From NCBI RefSeq assembly GCF_012641095.1, contig NZ_JAAVSC010000003.1, positions 1 through 64,000 on the forward strand: DNA of 64,000 bases. The letters are read 5' to 3'. Origin of the DNA: Lactobacillus sp. HBUAS51381. Its GTDB lineage: Bacteria; Bacillota; Bacilli; Lactobacillales; Lactobacillaceae. Position numbers and translations under genes: made by a program. Of this stretch, positions 36,999 to 45,387 are shown piece by piece. How positions within the stretch are numbered: the stretch's first letter is position 1; the number at the start of each line of letters is the position of its first letter. Below the pieces are notes generated by a model. The model had not been told where the DNA came from. It saw only the letters and a list, made by a program, of their open reading frames with translations, and searched no databases.

Positions 36999-37095
36999 AT
37001 TGCGGGTGAGGATTTGCACCTCACAACTGCAGACTGGATTGAAGAAGGACTTGGGACTTCAGTCTAGCTACGTCTACCTATTCCGCCACCGCAAT
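36999..37095 (-). tRNA. tRNA-Leu-like gene with abnormal anticodon region
   Basis: Acceptor ATTGCGG/CCGCAAT, the Leu-type D arm (TGGCGGAATAGGTAGACG) and a T arm (TGAGG-TGCAAAT-CCTCA) are clear. The segment between D and T arms is about 45 bases, longer than normal, and folds as one irregular hairpin (AGACTG/CAGTCT, GAAG/CTTC); CAA (Leu) can be read in its loop but position 33 is not T. It may be a pseudo-tRNA or contain an insertion. Confidence 0.45.
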
Positions 37096-37169
37096 ACCTA
37101 CAATTCAAGTTTATCTCACAATATCATAGTAACTCTTTAGAACGGGACTTTGGGGACGGATATTCGGCG

Positions 37170-37664
37170 CTATTTGGACATGTCGTTCAATCCATCAACT
37201 CCAAAAATCATAACTGAAAGCTCATCAATTGCCCGCCGTTCGTCCCGTCGAATAGTCTTCTCGTCACAACTAAATCTTTCGGCTAGTTTAGTTCGAGTAA
37301 TACCCGGTCCATCAATATACAAATCGCGAATGATACGATAACGCCGCTGTTGCTCAGGGGTACCTTCCATGCAAAGCTTTTTGTACCGCTCTAAAATCTG
37401 GTTGACAAAGACTAGCATCTCTTTGGAGCGTGCCCGGTAACCCAACAAGGAGATAAGGGATAATTCATACTGAGATAGTGGCGTGTCATCGTCAATCTTC
37501 GGTAAGGCAACATCCAAATGATTTTCCAGAAAGCGGTAATTTTTCAGAAGCTCCTTAGTGTTTCGCAACTCTTTCTCAGATTCCGACTTGGAAAAGCTCT
37601 TACTACGCGTGATCAACCCATCAACAATTTTGCCAATAGTACTGTCAGACAGCTCAATCGCCAT
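37170..37664 (-). CDS. ArpU/RinA-type late transcription activator
   Basis: 164 aa with a C-terminal sigma-like HTH (ITRTKLAERFSCDEKTIRRD). Position before terminase and length match ArpU/RinA-type regulators that switch on the packaging and structural genes. It overlaps the next small gene by 11 bases. Confidence 0.82.
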   Translation of the reverse strand: MAIELSDSTIGKIVDGLITRSKSFSKSESEKELRNTKELLKNYRFLENHLDVALPKIDDDTPLSQYELSLISLLGYRARSKEMLVFVNQILERYKKLCMEGTPEQQRRYRIIRDLYIDGPGITRTKLAERFSCDEKTIRRDERRAIDELSVMIFGVDGLNDMSK

Positions 37665-37851
37665 TCACAAGCACCTCCCGAATCACTGCATTACGTTCAA
37701 GACTAGACAACCGATGATAGGCCACATGGACGTTGTGAGGGAGTTTGTGGACGTGGTTGCTAATCCACACCAGGGAGCGAATAATATCCTGGCATTGGTC
37801 TTCAAACACGGTCAGCAAGTAGTTACGGAACGTTTTCTGGTCATCAGTCAT
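37654..37851 (-). CDS. Small unknown phage protein
   Basis: 65 aa, His- and aromatic-rich (WISNHVHKLPHNVHVAYHRL). Overlaps genes on both sides. Not recognised. Confidence 0.65.
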   Translation of the reverse strand: MTDDQKTFRNYLLTVFEDQCQDIIRSLVWISNHVHKLPHNVHVAYHRLSSLERNAVIREVLVNGD

Positions 37852-38074
37852 TGTTAGTCACTCCTTCTTCAGCCCACTCAGCGACAACTTTAATTCCCGG
37901 AACCGTGTACACCCGTCCATCATTCAAAGTGACCTCATAAACGAAAGTTGATAGTGGCATTTTATTTGGTAAGAATTGATTGCTATCGATTCTACAAGCC
38001 TTTGTTTCTTTGTCCCCCAATTCAACTACGGTCTCACCTGTTTCAATAAGTTCTAGTCTAACAATTTTCATCAT
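37844..38074 (-). CDS. Small unknown phage protein
   Basis: 76 aa, beta-rich (YEVTLNDGRVYTVPGIKVV) with an acidic tail. Overlaps the next gene by 8 bases and the MazG-like gene by 4. Not recognised. Confidence 0.68.
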   Translation of the reverse strand: MMKIVRLELIETGETVVELGDKETKACRIDSNQFLPNKMPLSTFVYEVTLNDGRVYTVPGIKVVAEWAEEGVTNND

Positions 38075-38379
38075 AAGTCCGTCTCCTTAACAAATACCCC
38101 ATTGACCAACTTACCCTTACGCCCGCTAATCTCTTTATAGGCACGTTCTAAGCAGTCTTCGATAGATAGGCCTCGTTGCTGGCAGTAGATGGTCAGAACC
38201 ACCAGAATGTCGCCTACGCTATCAATTTCTGTATTAAGTTGACGCTTGTTGTATGCGGCTGATAACTCACCGACTTCTTCGACCAACTTTAGCAACTGCT
38301 TGGCCGGGGACTGAGCGTTTAAGTTGCGTTCGACCGACCAGTTTTCAATGCTTTCAATGTTTTCAATTAAATTACTCAT
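38071..38379 (-). CDS. MazG-like nucleotide pyrophosphohydrolase
   Basis: 102 aa, one MazG/MazG-like helical domain with the metal-binding LVEEVGELSAA and the second acidic pair in EIDSVGDILVVL. It would hydrolyse (d)NTPs to monophosphates. Phage homologues are thought to remodel the nucleotide or alarmone pool. Confidence 0.85.
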   Translation of the reverse strand: MSNLIENIESIENWSVERNLNAQSPAKQLLKLVEEVGELSAAYNKRQLNTEIDSVGDILVVLTIYCQQRGLSIEDCLERAYKEISGRKGKLVNGVFVKETDL

Positions 38380-38405
38380 TCGATTACGTCTCCTTTTATA
38401 TTCTG

Positions 38406-38615
38406 CTACTGCCCTTCATCCGTCAGTCTCCGTCCACACATGGGACAGTACGCAATAACCCCTGTGTAGTCCAAATCACCCGCGAAGTGCTCGACCGCAA
38501 TGACTGGGTAACTTGGATCGCTAGTATCAACTGAAATTCGGAAGTCACTGTTAGCTGTATCGTTTAGGTCCGCCTTGCCGTGGCAGTACGGACAGGATTG
38601 TTTACCCATTTTCAA
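38406..38615 (-). CDS. Small zinc-ribbon protein (Lar-like)
   Basis: 69 aa with CPYCHG near the N-terminus and CPMCGRR near the C-terminus, a two-knuckle zinc ribbon like Lar restriction-alleviation proteins. The substrate is unknown; assignment rests on the CxxC pairs only. Confidence 0.7.
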   Translation of the reverse strand: MKMGKQSCPYCHGKADLNDTANSDFRISVDTSDPSYPVIAVEHFAGDLDYTGVIAYCPMCGRRLTDEGQ

Positions 38616-38805
38616 TCACCCACTTAATCGCCTCATAGACCTCGCCAGGCTTTTCAAACACTAAGTGATCAGTGCTTCCCACACCCAGCAAGTCGCTAAC
38701 CACCGTATCAAAAATATCAACCGTTTCGGGATTCCCAGTACCATACTCCCATACAATTTGTCGCACCAATTTCCACTCGTCAGGACTCAATTCAGGCTTT
38801 TTCAT
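38602..38805 (-). CDS. Small unknown phage protein
   Basis: 67 aa, acidic, with a helical N-terminus (LSPDEWKLVRQIVWEYGTG). Overlaps the zinc-ribbon gene by 14 bases. Not recognised. Confidence 0.65.
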   Translation of the reverse strand: MKKPELSPDEWKLVRQIVWEYGTGNPETVDIFDTVVSDLLGVGSTDHLVFEKPGEVYEAIKWVIENG

Positions 38806-39014
38806 TCGACTACCTCCATTTCATTCGGAAGTTTTTCCAACCCGTGGCTTTTCGCTGATTCCTCTGTGAACCAAAAATTGTACCGGCGTAAGATGTTGGG
38901 CCGCGCATTCTCTCCAACAACGGCCAAATTCCCGTGTTTATCAGTTGCATAGTAGTTCTTACCAAAAAACTCACTGTTTAAATCACCTGGAACCGGAATT
39001 CTAAATTTACTCAT
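38802..39014 (-). CDS. Small unknown phage protein
   Basis: 70 aa; starts MSKFRIPVPGDLNSEFFGKN and contains YYATDKHGNLAV, a beta-hairpin-like pattern. ATGA overlap with the downstream gene. Not recognised. Confidence 0.65.
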   Translation of the reverse strand: MSKFRIPVPGDLNSEFFGKNYYATDKHGNLAVVGENARPNILRRYNFWFTEESAKSHGLEKLPNEMEVVE

Positions 39015-39267
39015 TCTTAATCACCTCAAAAACAACTTTCTCTCTGTACAGCCGACCATCAATTAGTTTCTTTTCGTGGATCGCTTCAAACTCATAAGTT
39101 GGATACGCCTTTGACCCTCGCTGACTAGCACCGTGTGTAATCGCCCGAATACTTCGGATAGGATCGCCAATCTTAGCACACCGACTGACAACCAATTTCT
39201 GAAGTTCTTTGAAAGAATTCACTCGGCGGTTTTGACTGGCGTACAGGCGGTTATAGACTAGCATCAT
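39007..39267 (-). CDS. Small unknown phage protein
   Basis: 86 aa, basic, with RVNSFKELQKLVVSRCAKIG and a terminal beta region (LIDGRLYREKVVFEVIKNE). Overlaps both neighbours. Not recognised. Confidence 0.62.
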   Translation of the reverse strand: MMLVYNRLYASQNRRVNSFKELQKLVVSRCAKIGDPIRSIRAITHGASQRGSKAYPTYEFEAIHEKKLIDGRLYREKVVFEVIKNE

Positions 39268-39736
39268 TGGCAGTCACCTCTCGCCTACCCAGTTCAGCAA
39301 TCTTTGCATAAATGCCGCCATGGGGTAATGCCTCAAGATATTTGATTAGCTGATTAAACTCTGAATCGGTAAAAATAGTGGTCGGATCTTTTAAATCATT
39401 CAATGACGCTTCGGCGTCAATGAAACTATCTTCAATCAACCCATGATATTCTGGCCTTCTCCAAATGCTAAACTCACCCGCCTTATCAACATCTTGTCCA
39501 ACTACCACGTTCCATCGCTTCTCATCTTTCCGATCCTCAACCGGCGTGTTGGCAAATTCAACAATGATATTTGCAACTTTGGACGGCAGACTGCTGATAC
39601 AGTATGAAGTATCTTTGGCACTCACTGTTGCTGTGCCAATTACATCGCCAATGATAGTAATTACCCAGTCGTCTCTTCTGCGGATTAACTTAAATCCAAG
39701 CAATTCCATCTTCTCTTTGAATTCGTTAGTCTTCAT
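39251..39736 (-). CDS. Unknown phage protein
   Basis: 161 aa. Alternating beta strands (WVITIIGDVIGTATVSAKDT) and a C-terminal helical stretch (DSEFNQLIKYLEALPHGG). It fits DUF1642-like early phage proteins in size and place but I cannot confirm the family. Confidence 0.65.
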   Translation of the reverse strand: MKTNEFKEKMELLGFKLIRRRDDWVITIIGDVIGTATVSAKDTSYCISSLPSKVANIIVEFANTPVEDRKDEKRWNVVVGQDVDKAGEFSIWRRPEYHGLIEDSFIDAEASLNDLKDPTTIFTDSEFNQLIKYLEALPHGGIYAKIAELGRREVTANDASL

Positions 39737-39920
39737 GGCTGGTACCTCCCCGCTTGCCCTTCTTCACCTTAACCACTTTGTCATTAAGAATCACAGTTCC
39801 TAACCCATTGTTAAACGTCACCATAACGGCGCCCTCACCAACTTGAAAGACTTCTCCACTCATGGTCGCTCCATTACGATCGTGCCAGTAAACCACGTCA
39901 CCAATCTTGATATTATTCAT
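39726..39920 (-). CDS. Small SH3-like early protein
   Basis: 64 aa from the ATG at 39920, preceded by AGGAGGAATTGTA. Pattern IKIGDVVYWHDRNGATMSGE...VTFNNGLG resembles short SH3/KOW-like beta barrels. Basic C-terminus (KVKKGKRGG). Function unknown. Confidence 0.68.
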   Translation of the reverse strand: MNNIKIGDVVYWHDRNGATMSGEVFQVGEGAVMVTFNNGLGTVILNDKVVKVKKGKRGGTSHED

Positions 39921-40052
39921 TACAATTCCTCCTAGATAAGCATTTCTCGGATTTAAGCTCGTAAACAACACTAATTTCTTCAGTCACAACACTCAATCTG
40001 ACTGTTTTCTCTAGCCGCGACTCACTGACAGCTAACTATTTATGCATCGTTG

Positions 40053-40298
40053 CTACTTCCCATTAATCGTCAACTTTGCGTCAACTAACTGATCACCTTC
40101 GTCATGAACGTTCTTGAATAGTTCGCTCAATGAATCGGCATGAGCAACAATTTCACTTTCTTCTAAGTCAACCATGAAACACTTTTCACCGGTTACACTT
40201 CCAACAATCAAGTACGGCGTCCCATCAGTACAGATAACCTGCCCCACTCCATAACTGCTCATTCCAGTTGAGCTAAACCGTTCGTCTACAATTTTCAT
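40053..40298 (-). CDS. Small early protein, paralogue of 40819-41073
   Basis: 81 aa from the ATG at 40298, preceded by AGGAGGGAAAACG. It shares VGQVICTDGTPYLIVGSVTG...LFKNVHDEGDQLVDA with the protein at 40819-41073 (VGDLIKSEGFIYLVVEHAGE...LYRNVHSTDDQLVHG). Function unknown; a beta-barrel domain with a terminal helix is likely. Confidence 0.7.
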   Translation of the reverse strand: MKIVDERFSSTGMSSYGVGQVICTDGTPYLIVGSVTGEKCFMVDLEESEIVAHADSLSELFKNVHDEGDQLVDAKLTINGK

Positions 40299-40321
40299 CG
40301 TTTTCCCTCCTAGATAAACAT

Positions 40322-40696
40322 TCAAAGCCTGGTCCTTACCTCTCGAACCCAGTCCGCATTCCGCTGTAACTTCGAACTGGTCTCTTTAATAGTTTTGTGG
40401 CGATAATATTTGAGCACCCGGCGGTCTTCTTCCGTCAGCACGTATTCGATGCTCTCTGGCATTCGTTTCAATACCCATCCCCGACTGTGGTGTAACCTAA
40501 TGGCAATCTGGGTAACGAAGAACCCACGTTCCGCCAACTCACGGACTTCTAACAGTTCATCGGGATCCGTTCCCTCCGGCTCGCGGTTAGCAATGGCCCG
40601 AATTTCAGTTATCTCACTAGCCGGCCAATTCTTGACGTGACCAAATTCGGCTTCCACAGCTCGAATCCGCGTTAGAAGTTCCTCATTGAGGGCCAT
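40322..40696 (-). CDS. HTH-containing early protein
   Basis: 124 aa from the ATG at 40696. It contains two HTH-like segments (ELAERGFFVTQIAIRLHHSRGW and KTIKETSSKLQRNADWVREV), each resembling a DNA-binding recognition pattern. Possible regulator or replication accessory; no family assigned. Confidence 0.68.
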   Translation of the reverse strand: MALNEELLTRIRAVEAEFGHVKNWPASEITEIRAIANREPEGTDPDELLEVRELAERGFFVTQIAIRLHHSRGWVLKRMPESIEYVLTEEDRRVLKYYRHKTIKETSSKLQRNADWVREVRTRL

Positions 40697-40829
40697 TGCG
40701 ATCACTCCCACATTTACGTTCTTCTTGTGCTCCTGCCGAACAACACTCTGGACATGGTTCAAACGTCATAACTCCCGGCATAGTTTCAACATGGATTACT
40801 CTGCTTCCATGGCAGCTCTCACACCCCAT
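40683..40829 (-). CDS. Small zinc-finger-like protein (48 aa)
   Basis: Starts at the ATG 40829 and carries CESCHGSRV near the N-terminus and CPECC in the middle, a DnaJ-type CxxCxG pattern followed by CxxCC. It overlaps genes on both sides. Too short for most gene finders but supported by the cysteine pattern. Confidence 0.6.
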   Translation of the reverse strand: MGCESCHGSRVIHVETMPGVMTFEPCPECCSAGAQEERKCGSDRNGPQ

Positions 40830-41073
40830 AGTCACACCGCCTTACTACCACTTCGCCATGCACCAGCTGATCATCAGTGGAGTGAACGTTGCGGTATAAT
40901 TCCTGCAAGCTTTTAAATAGCCGTGACACGTTGTTGCTGTCTAAGTCGACAATGGCGTATTCTCCGGCATGTTCTACAACGAGATAGATAAACCCTTCCG
41001 ACTTGATAAGGTCGCCAACTTCGTACTCTCGTAATTCTGTCATGCTACCGTCAGACTGGTCATTAACTTTCAT
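40819..41073 (-). CDS. Small early protein, paralogue of 40053-40298
   Basis: 84 aa. Shares the GD(L)I..G..YL(I)VV...LYRNVH..DDQLVHG core with the paralogue. An internal ATG (MTELREYEVGDLI) could give a shorter form. Overlaps the DnaC-like gene by 4 bases. Confidence 0.72.
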   Translation of the reverse strand: MKVNDQSDGSMTELREYEVGDLIKSEGFIYLVVEHAGEYAIVDLDSNNVSRLFKSLQELYRNVHSTDDQLVHGEVVVRRCDYGV

Positions 41074-41840
41074 ACGTTTCGTACCCCTTTCATCCCTTCA
41101 AAGAGTAGTTGATGTTTCGGATTATTTGGAAACACCCGATCAATGAACTTCCCTTCATACATTTGCTTTAACTGTTGCTTTGTATTGTTGGTCGTAATGA
41201 TAGTGCACCCTCGAGATTGATTATTCTCAAAATCAACGCGTGCATTAGAAACTTGGTACATTAGATCTTGTAAGTCCTTGTGAACCGGTTTGATATTCCC
41301 AGTCATGCCACCCTCGGTGCCAAAATCATCTAGCACGAGAACATCAACCTCTGTCATCGAGCGCTTGATGTCATGAAGCTTAGCCGCAACACTGGAATCA
41401 TCATATTTGTCTCCCACCAGTCGTAATAATTCGGCTGTTGACACAAACATTCCACTACGCCCCTTATCCATCAGATAATCCATCATTGCCAACGCAAGCG
41501 AGGTCTTACCTACCCCACGGTCGCCCATCATAGCAACATTGAAATTTTGCATCTCCATCTGTTTAGCTAATACAAACGCCTGTTTTCCAAGATTTTTTGC
41601 CCTGCTAGGATCAGTTTGCTTAGCAATATCCCATTTGCTAAACTCAAATCTGATTGGAATGTTGCCGGACCACACCGAGTCACTGTAGTACCGTCGCATT
41701 TTTTGCCTTGCTAAACGGCTATTAGCCATCTCCACAAACTTCCGTTCAATCTCTTCTTTAGTCGGCAGATTATCCGTATCAACGTGCTTAGCCTTGGCCA
41801 AACGACGGATATATGCCGCGTCAAAATTCACTGGTTGCAC
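41070..41840 (-). CDS. DnaC/IstB-like helicase-loader ATPase
   Basis: 256 aa AAA+ protein. Walker A GDRGVGKT at 106-113, Walker B VLVLDDFG near 173, and NNTKQQL sensor-type segment. It should load the host replicative helicase at the phage origin together with the DnaD-like initiator encoded immediately upstream. Confidence 0.92.
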   Translation of the reverse strand: MQPVNFDAAYIRRLAKAKHVDTDNLPTKEEIERKFVEMANSRLARQKMRRYYSDSVWSGNIPIRFEFSKWDIAKQTDPSRAKNLGKQAFVLAKQMEMQNFNVAMMGDRGVGKTSLALAMMDYLMDKGRSGMFVSTAELLRLVGDKYDDSSVAAKLHDIKRSMTEVDVLVLDDFGTEGGMTGNIKPVHKDLQDLMYQVSNARVDFENNQSRGCTIITTNNTKQQLKQMYEGKFIDRVFPNNPKHQLLFEGMKGVRNV

Positions 41841-42569
41841 CTAATCACCTACCCAGTAGTCTCGTCCTTCTTGTACCTGTGCTGCTGGAGCGCTGTTCAA
41901 ATACCCCTCAAACTTGCTGGCTCGGAAGAGTGTCGATGGTTGCAAGTACTTAGCCATCTTTGCATCAGCTAACCAGAGCCTACACTGGTTATCAATCACT
42001 TGGCGCATATCATCAGTCGTGAAACCATCCTTGTGGCGAGACAGCACCAAGCCCTTGTTCGTAGCAGTATGCTTAAAGTGCTTTCCTGTTTTTTCGTTAA
42101 GGTAGTCAATTACTGATTGCCATGGGAAGTCAGGTTCGGCGTCAGCCGGACTATGGTTCTTACTACCCTTACCTAACCTATCCTTACCTAACCTAACCTG
42201 TGTTGACGACTCGTCCACGGGCCGTCCACGTAACGTATACGCACCATTTTTGTCTTCATCAAGGCGCTGCTTTTCGTCACCATAAATCGTTACATTATAG
42301 GTATCACGCCGAATATAGTTGTGAACTTTCCAATCTTTGATTACAACGACACCTGATTCAAACGAGAAGATAAATTGCTTTGCAAGCAACAACTTTAGGT
42401 CATCTTCACTCGCCCCAATCATTCGACGAATGGTCTTTGCATTCGATACAAATCCATCATCGTCGGCGTGCATATTCAAGTGAAAATACAAGGCCTGTGA
42501 AGATAGCGGCATATCCAAAAAGATATCCGTATCAGTAATCTTCTTACTAAACATTCGACGTTGTGCCAC
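41841..42569 (-). CDS. DnaD-like replication initiator with phage C-terminal domain
   Basis: 242 aa. The N-terminal winged helix (MFSKKITDTDIFLDMPLSSQ) and the C-terminal YLNEKTGKHFKHTATNKG...YLQPSTLFRASKFEGYLN, the conserved phage C-terminal domain of this family. The GTG at 42569 follows ACGGAGG by 8 bases; an upstream reading overlaps the HNH gene. The low-complexity stretch VRLGKDRLGKG in the linker comes from short repeated DNA (CTAACCT). Confidence 0.88.
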   Translation of the reverse strand: MAQRRMFSKKITDTDIFLDMPLSSQALYFHLNMHADDDGFVSNAKTIRRMIGASEDDLKLLLAKQFIFSFESGVVVIKDWKVHNYIRRDTYNVTIYGDEKQRLDEDKNGAYTLRGRPVDESSTQVRLGKDRLGKGSKNHSPADAEPDFPWQSVIDYLNEKTGKHFKHTATNKGLVLSRHKDGFTTDDMRQVIDNQCRLWLADAKMAKYLQPSTLFRASKFEGYLNSAPAAQVQEGRDYWVGD

Positions 42570-43251
42570 CCTGCTCACCTCCGTAATTTCCTTGTACGCC
42601 AATCCTTTTAAGCGTCTCCACATCCAGCTTTAGTCCTTCTACTGGTACATGGTACTTGCTGCTAAACTTACTAGCTCCAACCATATGAAATTCAGTATGG
42701 TGTTTCCGACACAATGTCATTACATGACGTTTACTGTGATCAACTCGTCTACGATCTACTCCCATACCCACTACATCCAAGTGGTGGATATCCGCTGGTT
42801 TCCCGCAAATCATACAGCGTCGATGACGGCAACATTGATAGAGAAAGTATTCCTCGTCCCTCGGAAGTAGTTCATAGCCTTCCTTGAAGGGTACATGCCA
42901 CTCAAACATGAAGTCGATAACTAGATCGATTAGCTGCTTAGCATCGCTGACAGACGATTTTGTAGCTTCTGCTAAGCTAATGTTCCTCCCACCTGTGTAA
43001 ATCTGGAACTGGGTATAAAACAACGACTTCAGAAATTCAGACGGAACCACAAATTCGATAGAAATATCGTTCAGAAGGGCGAAAAACAATCTGCGTTGTT
43101 TGCCTCGAGCCTTGCGTGTATCTGCTACCTCAAAATCCACCCAAAACTGATTGCGACTTCCACTCACTGTTTCTAAGTGATCGCCATTTAGTTCATGATC
43201 CAAGTGAAGGATTAAGTCATGCCCTCTGAGTTCTGCTGGGACTCGTTCCAT
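42547..43251 (-). CDS. Putative HNH-type nuclease (HNHc_6)
   Basis: 234 aa from the ATG at 43251. The C-terminal half holds CMICGKPADIHHLDVVG...TLCRKHHTEFHMVG, a zinc-supported HNH site. The N-terminal part is beta-rich. Such proteins lie in the recombination/replication module of lactobacillus phages. Its start follows the SSB stop by 10 bases. Confidence 0.85.
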   Translation of the reverse strand: MERVPAELRGHDLILHLDHELNGDHLETVSGSRNQFWVDFEVADTRKARGKQRRLFFALLNDISIEFVVPSEFLKSLFYTQFQIYTGGRNISLAEATKSSVSDAKQLIDLVIDFMFEWHVPFKEGYELLPRDEEYFLYQCCRHRRCMICGKPADIHHLDVVGMGVDRRRVDHSKRHVMTLCRKHHTEFHMVGASKFSSKYHVPVEGLKLDVETLKRIGVQGNYGGEQGGTTSNV

Positions 43252-43261
43252 CTCATCACCC

Positions 43262-43771
43262 CTAAAATGGCAAATCCGCATCAGAAATCTCGATTCCGTC
43301 GACACCATTATTAGGATTGCTGTAACCTTGGTTCTGATGGCCATATTGCCCCTGTTGAGGCGGCTGACGTTGCTGATTGTTCTGCGGTCGGCCTTGTCCC
43401 TGAGGCTGTGGTTGATATCCATTGCTGTAACTGCCACTTTGCTGGTTGTTCCGATTCATTGGCTCTAGGAAGGTAAAGTCTTCAACCACGACCTCAGTTA
43501 CATAAACACGTTGTCCCTGCTGATTCTCATAATTTCGTGTCTGGATGCGCCCCTCAATCCCAACAAGGGAGCCCTTGTGGAAAAAGTTAGAAAAGTTTTC
43601 TGCTGACTTTCGCCAGACAATACAATTAACAAAGTCTGCTTCGCGATCACCGTTCTGACTCTTATAACGCCGGTCCACCGCTAAATTAAAGTTTGCAGTA
43701 GCGACTCCGTTTTGCGTGTATCTTAATTCAGGGTCCTTAGTGAGTCGTCCCGTTAGTACCACGCGATTGAT
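43262..43771 (-). CDS. ssb: Single-stranded DNA-binding protein
   Basis: 169 aa: OB fold in residues 1-105 ([20 protein letters not shown]), a Gln/Gly/Pro-rich linker and the acidic tip DADLPF that recruits partners. The ATG at 43771 is the family start. It overlaps the ERF gene by 35 bases. Confidence 0.95.
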   Translation of the reverse strand: MNRVVLTGRLTKDPELRYTQNGVATANFNLAVDRRYKSQNGDREADFVNCIVWRKSAENFSNFFHKGSLVGIEGRIQTRNYENQQGQRVYVTEVVVEDFTFLEPMNRNNQQSGSYSNGYQPQPQGQGRPQNNQQRQPPQQGQYGHQNQGYSNPNNGVDGIEISDADLPF

Positions 43772-44483
43772 CATTCGTTCTTCCTCCCATTTGTTCAAGC
43801 TTCTTGATCACTTGCTCGGTCAATTGATTTGCCCTCTCGTGGTCAAGTTGATTTAAATTATTGATTTTTAATTGTCTAAGGTAGCTGTTCTGAACCGTTG
43901 GCAGGTCCGTCTTCCCCTTCTCGGCAATCGCTTTAAATAATGAAATCAATGTTGTAACTTGTCCGTCTGTGATTGGTCTTGGACCTGATTGATTATGATT
44001 ACTGTCATACCCACCAGACTGACCCTGACGTGGGTCACCTTGTTGCCCTCTATTCTGCTGGTTGCCTTGGTACTGATTGCTCTGTGATTGTTCGCCATCA
44101 TCATCGGCATCACTGACAATCCCGAAAATTGCCGACAGCTGATACCGCTTCGCATAAGTTATGGTTGAACCGCCTTCCTGTGCCGCGGACATACGCTTAT
44201 TTTTGTCTATGCTGATCATATAAGGACCATAGTCGATATATTCACCGCTGGTATGCAGGAGCAATGTTCCGCAACCTATCTCTCCATTCGACGACACTGG
44301 ATACTGCGTGACTGCAATCCCATTTTTACTGGTTACCGGCAAGAGTGCTTTATTGATTGAATCGAGGTTCGCGTACTTACTGTGCGTAATGGGATTAGTA
44401 ATGTCTTTAGGGACTGCCGGAAGTTCTTGTTGTACTTTGGTGATGGCAGCTGCAATATTTTTGATAGATTCACTCATATTCAT
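43737..44483 (-). CDS. ERF-family single-strand annealing recombinase
   Basis: 248 aa. ERF core: [20 protein letters not shown] and [20 protein letters not shown]-terminal Gln/Asn/Gly-rich tail, likely for SSB interaction. It anneals complementary strands in phage recombination; the SSB and Gam genes flank it. Confidence 0.92.
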   Translation of the reverse strand: MNMSESIKNIAAAITKVQQELPAVPKDITNPITHSKYANLDSINKALLPVTSKNGIAVTQYPVSSNGEIGCGTLLLHTSGEYIDYGPYMISIDKNKRMSAAQEGGSTITYAKRYQLSAIFGIVSDADDDGEQSQSNQYQGNQQNRGQQGDPRQGQSGGYDSNHNQSGPRPITDGQVTTLISLFKAIAEKGKTDLPTVQNSYLRQLKINNLNQLDHERANQLTEQVIKKLEQMGGRTNDQSRGTNGTTH

Positions 44484-44485
44484 GA

Positions 44486-45052
44486 TTAGCTATCCTCCGC
44501 CAACTTAATTTTCAGAGATTCAGTCACTTCTTTAGGTAGAGCACCCTCTAGGACCAAACCATCTTCATTGACGTAACGATTGCCTACAAAGTGAAAATGC
44601 TTTGCAATCTCCTTCTTATCCGGTTCCTTCTTAATTCGAATTAAATCAGATAGCCCCTGTTTCTCTAAGCTCTTAACAACCGCCTCATCCGACCACAGAA
44701 CTCCTTTACGGGACTTCTGTGTAGACACGGTCCCAAACGGTGTATCAATACGTGCTTTGGGATCATCGATCCGCAGCTTCATCAGATAGTCTGCTAATTT
44801 CTCTTCAAAGAAGGCCCTATTCTCGGCATTAGCTTGTAGCTTATTATCAAGCCATTTTTCAACAACCTTAATCTTTTTCTTGATATCTTTGATTTGCTCT
44901 TCCGCATCTCGCTTACTGTCCTCATCGTTTGCAACCAATGCTTGGTACTTACGCATTACCCAAGTTGCTGAACCAGTGTCTGTAATCTCGAATTTAGGTT
45001 TATCCGCCTCATTACGGGCATCCTCTAAATCCATTTTTTCTAATGCATCCAT
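44486..45052 (-). CDS. Host-nuclease inhibitor Gam-family protein
   Basis: 188 aa. N-terminal coiled coil (AEEQIKDIKKKIKVVEKWLD), then TPFGTVSTQKSRKGVLW and KKEPDKKEIAKHF, typical for the Gam/Gp157 group that protects linear phage DNA from host exonucleases. It lies next to ERF, forming an annealing-recombination cassette. Confidence 0.8.
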   Translation of the reverse strand: MDALEKMDLEDARNEADKPKFEITDTGSATWVMRKYQALVANDEDSKRDAEEQIKDIKKKIKVVEKWLDNKLQANAENRAFFEEKLADYLMKLRIDDPKARIDTPFGTVSTQKSRKGVLWSDEAVVKSLEKQGLSDLIRIKKEPDKKEIAKHFHFVGNRYVNEDGLVLEGALPKEVTESLKIKLAEDS

Positions 45053-45174
45053 CCCAATTCATCTCCCTCTAGCTTGAGATACATTTCATATTTTTGAAAA
45101 CGATAGTAAGCTAGATTCTCATAGCCTATAGGGGTCCGCAAAAACTTCTGATGCCAGTATTCGCTCTTCTTCAT
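45040..45174 (-). CDS. Small unknown early protein (44 aa)
   Basis: Starts at the ATG 45174 with a GCGAGG site 9 bases upstream; aromatic and basic (MKKSEYWHQKFLR, YYRFQKYEMYLK). Overlaps the Gam start by 13 bases. Not recognised. Confidence 0.5.
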   Translation of the reverse strand: MKKSEYWHQKFLRTPIGYENLAYYRFQKYEMYLKLEGDELGWMH

Positions 45175-45387
45175 TGAAAAATGCCTCGCTTTCCGGTATT
45201 CTTACCGTAGATAAATGTTTTTCTGAGACTCGCTAGCGTTGCACCGCTGACGAGTTTTTTCTTCGTCTGTGGATTAACTGAGCGTAGACTTGACTTCCAC
45301 AGGTGCTTAACAGTGCTAGTGCTTAAAATAATTTCAAGTCTCCCTCTCTTTTCTGATACAATTCAGTTAGTGAAAGGATGTGGAGAA

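Noticed and set aside
39921-40052. A 27-codon minus-strand frame (VVTEEISVVYELKSEKCLS) between two early genes
   Set aside because: The amino acid pattern looks plausible but only a late TTG start with a poor ribosome site is available.
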